A stretch of 64,000 bases of DNA from contig NZ_JACJVO010000007.1 of the NCBI RefSeq assembly GCF_014212055.1, positions 235,062 through 299,061 on the forward strand, written 5' to 3'. The notes beneath the pieces were generated by a model, which was not told where the DNA came from, did no database searches, and saw only the letters and a list, made by a program, of their open reading frames with translations. The stretch comes from Cohnella zeiphila (GTDB lineage Bacteria; Bacillota; Bacilli; Paenibacillales; Paenibacillaceae). Position numbers and translations under genes: made by a program. Each line of letters opens with the position of its first letter. Positions within the stretch are counted from its first letter, which is position 1. This document shows positions 54,344-64,000 of the stretch, piece by piece.

Positions 54344-55144
54344 CTACACTTTCATTCTCCGAAAGGCAAGCGACGCAAGAAGCATGGCGATCAACAGCAG
54401 CACGATCGTTCCGCCCGGGGCGAGATTCCAGACGCCGGCCATCCACAGCCCGGCCACGACCGCGACTTCTCCCACGATCACGACGAGGCCGATCGCCTGA
54501 CGGAAGCTCTTCGACAGCGCCAGGCTGCACGCGGCGGGAATCGTCAGCAGCGCCGAGACGAGCAGCGCGCCGACGATCTTGATCGATGCGCTGATGACGA
54601 GAGCCGTCAGTACGCCGATCAAGATATTGAAATAGCGTACCGGCAGCCCGCCGACCGACGCGGCGTCTTCGTCGAAGGCGAGAAGGAACAGCTCTTTGCG
54701 AAGGAGCAGCACGACGACGAGCACGATCGCCGTAATCGCGGCGACGACGATCAGGTCGGTCTGATTCAAGGTATAAATGCTGCCGAACAGATAGGAAGTG
54801 ACGTTCAAGTTAAAGCCTTTTTTCAAAGTGAAAAGAATCGATGCCAGCGCGATGCCGCCGGACATGATGATGGCGATGGACAGCTCCGCGAACGAGCGAT
54901 ACGTCTTGCGCAGCGCTTCGATCCCGAAGGAAGCGATGACCGCGAACGCCAGACCGACGGCGACCGGATAAACGTTGATCAGGAAGCCGAGCGCGACCCC
55001 CGCGATGCTGACATGGGACAGCGTGTCTCCGATCATGGCCAGCCTTCTCAGCACGAGGAACAAGCCCATGAGCGGTGCCGTGATTGCGATAAGCGCTCCT
55101 CCGATCAAGGCGCGTTGGAAAAATTCGGCCGTCAGTAGGTCCAC
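54344..55144 (-). CDS. znuB: Zinc ABC transporter permease (ZnuB/AdcB type)
   Basis: A 266-aa permease with about eight helices. LIAITAPLMGLFLVLRRLAMIGDTLSHVSIAGVALGF is the ABC-3 family signature, with SFRQAIGLVVIVGEVAVVAGLW later. GTG 55144 starts 7 nt behind the ATPase stop with AAGGG 10 nt upstream. Zinc rather than manganese is inferred from the acidic/His loop of the binding protein and the Zur-like box. Confidence 0.92.
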   Translation of the reverse strand: MDLLTAEFFQRALIGGALIAITAPLMGLFLVLRRLAMIGDTLSHVSIAGVALGFLINVYPVAVGLAFAVIASFGIEALRKTYRSFAELSIAIIMSGGIALASILFTLKKGFNLNVTSYLFGSIYTLNQTDLIVVAAITAIVLVVVLLLRKELFLLAFDEDAASVGGLPVRYFNILIGVLTALVISASIKIVGALLVSALLTIPAACSLALSKSFRQAIGLVVIVGEVAVVAGLWMAGVWNLAPGGTIVLLLIAMLLASLAFRRMKV

Positions 55145-55151
55145 AAGCTTG

Positions 55152-55919
55152 TTACCCTTCTTTCCGCAACGTGTGCAATAGATCGGTCTCCGCGCAATCC
55201 TCGAGGTCGTGCGAATGCCGGACATGGAACGCGAGCTTCCCGCTCGTCTCCTTGGGCTCGTGCCCGAGGTAAGAAAGAACCATCTCCAGGTCGTGCGATA
55301 CCATGAGGAACGTTAAATTGTGATGCTGGTGCATATGCCGGAGCAGGTGAAAAAAATTCGTCTGCGTCTCGGAGTCGACGCCGGACATCGGCTCGTCCAG
55401 AATGAGCAGCTTCGGATTGTTGATCAGCGCCCGGGCCAGGAACACCCGCTGCTGCTGTCCGCCCGACAGAGCCCCGATCCGCTTCTCCGCCAGATCGGAG
55501 ATATGAAGCGTCTTCATCGCGTCCTCCGCCCGGTCCGCATCCCCTTTCGTTATCCGGCGCAGCAGCTTGCGCCGGCCGTACAGGCCGGAGAGCACCACTT
55601 CCCGAACCGTTGCGGGAAACAGCGGATTGAAATGGCTGCGCTGCGGAACGTAGCCGATCAGGTGCCAATCCTTGAACCGGTCCAGCGGCGTGCCGAACAA
55701 CCGAATCTGTCCTTGCTGCGGCTTCAGCAGACCGACGATCATCCGCAGCAGCGTCGTCTTGCCGGCGCCGTTCGAGCCGATCAGGCCGACGAAATCCCGC
55801 TCCCGCGCCGTGAACGTGACGCCGTTCAGCACCTGCTGCGTGCCGTATGCGTAGGAGACCCGATCCAGGGCGACGATCTCTTGGTGGCAAGGAGCGGCCG
55901 CGGTTTCGTTTCTTTTCAT
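55152..55919 (-). CDS. znuC: Zinc ABC transporter ATPase (ZnuC/AdcC type)
   Basis: A 255-aa ATPase. Walker A is LIGSNGAGKTTLLRMI, Q-loop GYVPQRSHFNPLFPATVREVV, signature LSGGQQQR, Walker B LLILDEPMSGVDSE and H-loop MVSHDLEMV. The DRFKDWHLIGYVPQR and FPATV parts are typical of ZnuC/AdcC. The N-terminal MKRNETAAAPCHQE extension contains Cys and His. ATG 55919 has GGAGGAGG upstream. Confidence 0.93.
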   Translation of the reverse strand: MKRNETAAAPCHQEIVALDRVSYAYGTQQVLNGVTFTARERDFVGLIGSNGAGKTTLLRMIVGLLKPQQGQIRLFGTPLDRFKDWHLIGYVPQRSHFNPLFPATVREVVLSGLYGRRKLLRRITKGDADRAEDAMKTLHISDLAEKRIGALSGGQQQRVFLARALINNPKLLILDEPMSGVDSETQTNFFHLLRHMHQHHNLTFLMVSHDLEMVLSYLGHEPKETSGKLAFHVRHSHDLEDCAETDLLHTLRKEG

Positions 55920-55971
55920 CAGGGCCCTCCTCCTTCTTCGCTCGTATTAAAGTCCGAGTTGTCGTATCTTC

Positions 55972-56904
55972 CTATTGTAAAGCCTTCTGCAAGTTTTGCA
56001 AATTGCGCTGCATGATCGAGAAGTAATCGTCTCCCGCCTTCACCTCGGCCGGCGTCAACCCTTCGAGCGGATTCAGCACGTCGGTTCCGACGTTCGCTTC
56101 GGAAGCCAGCGTCTTCGCAAGCTGATCCGAGGTCAATTCCTCGAAGAAGATTGTTTTCACGCCGTTTTCCTTCACGAACTTGGCGATGTTCAGCAGATCC
56201 TGGGCGCGCGGCTCCGCATCGGGAGACAGCCCCATGATCGGCACCTGCTTCAGGCCGTAATCCCGGCACAAGTATCCGAACGCTTGGTGCGAGACGACGA
56301 TATCGCGCCGGGAGACGTTCGCCAGCCCGTCCGCGAACTGTCGGTCCAGCTCTTGAAGCTTGCTCTGCAGCTCGCTGTAATTCGCGTCGTAGTCCGCTTG
56401 ATGCGCCGGATCTTCGGCGACGAAGGCGTCATGCACGTTGGATGCCATCTTCATCATCGACTTCGGGCTGACCCACGTATGAGGATCGACGCCGCGATCG
56501 TCCGCCCCGACTTCGCCTTCTTCGTCGGCTTCCGGGTTCCCGGAGATCAGTTCGATCCCCTGGCTCGCCTCGACCGTCTTCGGCCCGTTCCCGATTCCTT
56601 GGAGGAAGTCGTCCACCCAGCCTTCGAGCCCCGCGCCATTGTAAATGAACAGCTCGGCTTCGCTTACCGTTTGCAAGTCCCGGCTCTTCGGCGACCAGTC
56701 GTGGGGCTCCACGCCGGTCGGGATCAGATTGACCGCCTGCGCGTCGTCTCCGCCGATCCGTTCGGCCAGAAAATATAACGGGTAAAACGTCGTTACGACG
56801 CTCACCTTGCCTTCCGCATGCGTCTGATCCTTGCCGCCGCCGCATCCCGCCAGAAGCGCGCTCCCCGCGGCCAGCAGCATCATCAGGATGAATCCTTTTC
56901 TCAA
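55972..56904 (-). CDS. znuA: Zinc ABC transporter substrate-binding lipoprotein (ZnuA/AdcA type)
   Basis: A 310-aa lipoprotein: signal peptide with lipobox LLAGC (Cys21). Likely metal ligands are the His in PTGVEPHDWSPK, the His in VDPHTWVSPKSM, the His in IVVSHQAFGYLC and the acidic residue in IFFEELTSDQ. A charged loop (about 122-142, acidic with a terminal His) is where zinc-type proteins carry a His-rich segment; here it is mostly Asp/Glu. It starts at TTG 56904. First gene of the znu operon. Confidence 0.93.
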   Translation of the reverse strand: MRKGFILMMLLAAGSALLAGCGGGKDQTHAEGKVSVVTTFYPLYFLAERIGGDDAQAVNLIPTGVEPHDWSPKSRDLQTVSEAELFIYNGAGLEGWVDDFLQGIGNGPKTVEASQGIELISGNPEADEEGEVGADDRGVDPHTWVSPKSMMKMASNVHDAFVAEDPAHQADYDANYSELQSKLQELDRQFADGLANVSRRDIVVSHQAFGYLCRDYGLKQVPIMGLSPDAEPRAQDLLNIAKFVKENGVKTIFFEELTSDQLAKTLASEANVGTDVLNPLEGLTPAEVKAGDDYFSIMQRNLQNLQKALQ

Positions 56905-56921
56905 AATGTCACAACCCCGCT

Positions 56922-56942
56922 TATCCGTATAATTTACGATTT
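56922..56942 (-). promoter_or_regulatory. Zur-like box upstream of znuA
   Basis: On the minus strand AAATCGTAAATTATACGGAT matches the Bacillus Zur consensus (AAATCGTAATNATTACGATTT) at about 14 of 20 fixed positions, including the complete left half. It lies 18-38 bp before the znuA start, so zinc-dependent repression is likely. Confidence 0.55.
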
Positions 56943-56997
56943 TAGAGTATACGCCGTGCCCGCCCTTCTGTCAATCGGTCGGAAGCGGCGGCAAGCC

Positions 56998-57051
56998 AAG
57001 AGGCTGAGCGGCCGGACGATCGGAACGATCGCGCCGTCGGCTCAGCCTCTT
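56998..57051 (-). terminator. Hairpin after the hybrid kinase gene
   Basis: AAGAGGCTGAGC pairs with GCTCAGCCTCTT (12 bp), with an inner CGATCG/CGATCG helix. There is no T-run, so it may be a weak or factor-assisted terminator. Confidence 0.5.
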
Positions 57052-57063
57052 CCCCGTAACGAT

Positions 57064-59673
<2,610 letters not shown>

Positions 59674-59772
59674 TCCGTTTCTCTCCCGATTGCCCCACTC
59701 TTCTCCTATCTTAGCCGATTGATTCGATTTGCGAAAAGCGGTTTTCAAATTTTTGCGGGTCGGAACGAAAAA

Positions 59773-59813
59773 CGCTCTTTGGCGCGGGCTTCATCCCCTG
59801 CCGCCAAAGAGCG
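59773..59813 (-). terminator. Terminator of metG
   Basis: CGCTCTTTGGCG pairs perfectly with CGCCAAAGAGCG (12 bp); on the minus strand TTTTTCG follows. Confidence 0.88.
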
Positions 59814-59841
59814 ATCTTCTCCGGTATCGCGCGAAACCGCG

Positions 59842-61875
<2,034 letters not shown>

Positions 61876-61888
61876 TCAACTTGAATGG

Positions 61889-62191
61889 AAAAAACAAAAA
61901 GACCCTCGTCCGTATGGGACGAGAGCCATGGCTCACGCGGTACCACCCAAATTCCCCTCTCTCCTAACGGAAAGAAGGCTCATTCGACCGGCTCTTATCG
62001 GCCGGTCCGTCCGTTAACGCCGGAGCCGCGTCCTCCCCTTGCGTCATCGCCGGAGCGATGCCGTTCGAAGAAGAATCCTCCGGGACCATGTTCGGAAGGG
62101 GGCTGTACCGGCTCGCAGCGTTCGCCGGCTCTCTGAGACAGACCTTACTTCGTACTCATCCCTTCATCGGAAGGATATGGCGTTTGCTATT
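61889..62191 (-). ncRNA. T-box riboswitch for tRNA-Met upstream of metG
   Basis: The leader has the T-box sequence TGGGTGGTACCGCG (61936-61949), whose bulge pairs with the tRNA acceptor end, followed by a terminator (CTCGTCC-GTAT-GGGACGAG core at 61905-61923, then a T-rich tract at 61889-61900). Stem I contains an AGAGAG distal loop, and the specifier loop GAACATGG carries ATG at 62087-62089, matching methionine. Uncharged tRNA-Met should stabilise the antiterminator and turn metG on. Confidence 0.93.
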
Positions 62192-62197
62192 GGACCC

Positions 62198-62227
62198 ACT
62201 ATACCGGAAACCGCGCGCCTTCGTCAA
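62198..62227 (-). promoter_or_regulatory. Sigma-A promoter of the metG leader
   Basis: On the minus strand TTGACG (62222-62227), 18 bp, then TATAGT (62198-62203). The -35 overlaps the yidD stop codon. Confidence 0.75.
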
Positions 62228-62481
62228 GCTTCCCGGTTCCGAACTCCGCTTTTGCCTTCCCGGCGCGGCGGAACCGGGTCGAACCCGCCGGGATGGAACG
62301 GATGGCACTTGCAGATTCTCTTGACGGCCAAATAGGACCCCTTGGCTGCGCCATGCACTTCGATCGCCTCCAATGCGTAAGCGGAACAGGTCGGCAGAAA
62401 GCGGCACGTCGGCGGCTTGAGGGGCGAAATGAAGGTACGATAGAAACGTATCGGCGCTTGCAGGGTGCTGCGCATCCGCAT
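62224..62481 (-). CDS. yidD: Membrane protein insertion efficiency factor YidD
   Basis: An 85-aa protein of the YidD family. [45 protein letters not shown] (three conserved Cys) and [15 protein letters not shown] are hallmarks. It is peripheral, bound to the membrane by an amphipathic helix, and helps the YidC insertase. ATG 62481 has GGAGG 10 nt upstream. Single gene; metG transcription starts at its 3' end. Confidence 0.94.
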   Translation of the reverse strand: MRMRSTLQAPIRFYRTFISPLKPPTCRFLPTCSAYALEAIEVHGAAKGSYLAVKRICKCHPFHPGGFDPVPPRREGKSGVRNREA

Positions 62482-62633
62482 GGGTTCCGCGCCTCCCGTC
62501 GTTGAATTCTTGTCCTTCTATGATGCTCCTTCTTCGCCCGAACGTCAAATTCGCCGGTATAAAATGGAGAGCGGCGGCACACACTGCTGGAAGCTTTTAA
62601 CTCCCCGCCAGGCGTTTGGAGGTTGATTTCCTT

Positions 62634-63500
62634 TTGTCGCGAGAACATCGCAAAAGCACCCCGATGGGCATTTTCGTCCGCTTCGTGTTCATTACGCTCG
62701 GAGCCGTCATGATGGCCGTCGCCCTGGAGCTGTTCCTTGTACCGAACAACATTATCGACGGCGGAATCACCGGCATCTCGATCATTCTGGCGAAGCTGAC
62801 CGGGTGGCCGCTCGGACTTTTCCTATTCTTCATCAACATGCCCTTCCTGCTGCTCGGGTTCAGGCAGATCGGCAAATCGTTCACCGTCTCGACGCTATAC
62901 GGCATCGCCGTCATGTCCGTCATGACGTCGCTGCTTCACCACGTGCCCGCTTTTACGAGCGAGAAGCTGCTGGCGCTGGCGTTCGGCGGCGTGCTGCTGG
63001 GCGCCGGAGTCGGCCTCGTGCTCCGCTTCGGCGGCTCGCTCGACGGGACCGAGATCGTGGCGATCATCGTCTCCAAAAAGCTGAGAATGTCGGTCGGGCA
63101 AATCATCATGATCATCAACGTGTTTATCTTCGCGGCCGCCGGCTTCGTGTTCGGCTGGGATTCGGCCATGTATTCCGTTTTTGCCTATTACCTGGCTACC
63201 AAGCTGATGGACATCGTCGTCGAGGGGCTGGACGAATCCAAATCCGTCACCGTCATCTCCTCCGAATACGAGGAGATCTCCGAGGCGATCGTGCAGCGTC
63301 TCGGGCGCACGACGACGCTGCTCTACGCCAAGGGCGGCTACAGCAAGGACGACACGCTGATGATCTACTGCGTCGTGACCCGGCTGGAAGTGGCCAAGCT
63401 CCGCTCGATCGTAAACGAGATCGACAAAGGCGCGTTCATCGCGATCCAGTCCGTCTCGGAAGTACTGGGCGGCACGTTCCAGAAACGCAGCATCCACTAA
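62634..63500 (+). CDS. YitT-family membrane protein (DUF161 plus DUF2179)
   Basis: A 288-aa protein. Five or six membrane helices (about 10-190, with FLVPNNIIDGGITGISIILAKLTGWPLG and LRFGGSLDGTEIVAIIVSKKL as family signatures) are followed by a soluble DUF2179 domain (about 200-280, TTTLLYAKGGYSKDDTLMIYCVVTR). TTG 62634 has GGAGG about 11 nt upstream; TTG 62616 contains that SD. Its function is unknown. The 66-bp array begins 4 nt past the stop. Confidence 0.9.
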   Translation: MSREHRKSTPMGIFVRFVFITLGAVMMAVALELFLVPNNIIDGGITGISIILAKLTGWPLGLFLFFINMPFLLLGFRQIGKSFTVSTLYGIAVMSVMTSLLHHVPAFTSEKLLALAFGGVLLGAGVGLVLRFGGSLDGTEIVAIIVSKKLRMSVGQIIMIINVFIFAAAGFVFGWDSAMYSVFAYYLATKLMDIVVEGLDESKSVTVISSEYEEISEAIVQRLGRTTTLLYAKGGYSKDDTLMIYCVVTRLEVAKLRSIVNEIDKGAFIAIQSVSEVLGGTFQKRSIH

Positions 63501-63504
63501 GGGA

Positions 63505-63857
63505 CCCCCAAAAGTGACGTGATGCTTCGAGTGAATTCCGATTACTTTTGGGGGAGCCCCCACTAATCAACCCCCAAAAGTGACGTAAAGCTTCGAAGCC
63601 GATTCCGATTACTTTTGGGGGAGCCCCACTAATCAACCCCCAAAAGTGACGGGAAGCTTCGAAGCCGATTCCGATTACTTTTGGGGGAGCCCCCGCAATC
63701 AAGCCCCAAAAGTGACGGGAAGCTTCGAAGCCGATTCCGATTACTTTTGGGGGAGCCCCCGCAATCAACCCCCAAAAGTGACGTAAAGCTTCGAAGCCGA
63801 TTCCGATTACTTTTGGGGGAGCCCCCGCAATCAACCCCCAAAAGTGACGGGAAGCAT
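63505..63857. repeat. Tandem array of 66-bp units with 11-bp inverted repeats
   Basis: Units start at 63505, 63571, 63637, 63703, 63769 and 63835, an exact 66-bp period; the last unit breaks off after about 22 bp. Each complete unit has CCCCCAAAAGT and its inverse ACTTTTGGGGG flanking the self-complementary GCTTCGAAGC (altered in unit 1), then GGGGGAGCCCCC. One C lost in the second spacer and one base changed in the first unit leave the period intact. 66 is 22 codons, so several frames stay open; no SD or start supports a protein. Confidence 0.95.
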
Positions 63858-63899
63858 TTGCGCCAAAGTGAGAAACCTGGTTACTCTCTTTCGCCCCAC

Positions 63900-64000
63900 T
63901 GGATCGTCTACACTAAGTTGGACAGAAAAAATGAGGGGGAGTAGAATAGATGAAACGATAAGGAGCGGATGAGCCGTGCCCCAACCCAGAAGGACCTTTA
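63900..64000 (+). mobile_element. Left end of an IS3-family insertion sequence (truncated by the window)
   Basis: From TG at 63900 the sequence TGGATCGTCTACACTAAGTT, then GGACAG, resembles left inverted repeats of IS3-family elements (IS150-like). It abuts the tail of the 66-bp array by about 40 bp. The rest of the element lies outside the window, so the target duplication cannot be checked. Confidence 0.5.
63976..64000 (+). CDS. Start of a putative IS3-family transposase OrfA (partial)
   Basis: GTG 63976 has AAGGAG 10 nt upstream and encodes MPQPRRTF before the window ends. RRTF near the start is common in IS3 OrfA proteins, which continue into a helix-turn-helix. Only eight residues are visible, so this rests mainly on the inverted-repeat-like sequence before it. 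Confidence 0.4.

Noticed and set aside
63436..63944. Proteins of 22-residue repeats encoded by the 66-bp array
   Set aside because: Three different frames on both strands are open, none with an SD; the conserved element is the inverted repeat, not a codon pattern.

Overview
This is a 64 kb window of a GC-rich, endospore-forming Firmicute of the Paenibacillaceae (Cohnella/Paenibacillus type). The evidence is the full sporulation gene set, the gene order, Bacillus-type Shine-Dalgarno (SD) sequences, frequent TTG/GTG starts and a tRNA-Met T-box leader. I read about 66 protein genes, one decayed gene, one riboswitch, two palindromic tandem-repeat arrays and the start of an insertion sequence. I see no tRNA, rRNA or CRISPR array.

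Layout. 1-3.0 kb: a partial AraC-type regulator divergent from a GH31 alpha-xylosidase. 3.1-6.9 kb: a D-Ala-D-Ala carboxypeptidase, a VanRS-like two-component pair and a membrane methyltransferase. 6.9-12.2 kb: a Fur-box-controlled siderophore permease pair, a YwjA-type ABC exporter and a membrane-anchored PrsA-like foldase. 12.4-17.8 kb: an AraC regulator with four carbohydrate genes (two Gfo/Idh dehydrogenases, a DUF993 aldolase-like protein and a TIM-barrel isomerase), the best candidate for an undescribed pathway.

18-52.3 kb is the conserved spo0A-to-mntR segment, colinear with B. subtilis and mostly on the minus strand: spo0A, spoIVB, recN, argR, a TlyA-type methyltransferase, dxs, ispA, xseB, xseA, folD, nusB, the Asp23/AmaP envelope-stress genes, accC, accB, spoIIIAH-AA, yqhV, efp, an aminopeptidase, aroQ, yqhR, yqhQ, yqhP, yqhO and mntR. 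Extra genes interrupt it: ctaB between ispA and dxs, an unknown membrane gene before argR, and a 4.6 kb block between yqhV and efp (phosphosulfolactate synthase, ytwI, a decayed surface-protein gene, lysC and a 51-bp repeat array).

52.5-64 kb: spore photoproduct lyase, ccdA next to a zinc-uptake operon with a Zur-like box, a large hybrid sensor kinase, metG with its T-box leader, yidD, a YitT-family protein, a 66-bp palindromic array and the edge of an IS3-family element.

The genes mostly cover sporulation (commitment by Spo0A, engulfment and the SpoIIIA channel, SpoIVB signalling, spore DNA repair by SplB), isoprenoid, fatty-acid and folate supply, metal homeostasis (Fur, Zur and MntR logic) and envelope maintenance. 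Readable control sites include a consensus sigma-H promoter with 0A boxes at spo0A, a sigma-E promoter for spoIIIA, a Fur box, and AraC-type direct repeats before the alpha-xylosidase gene.
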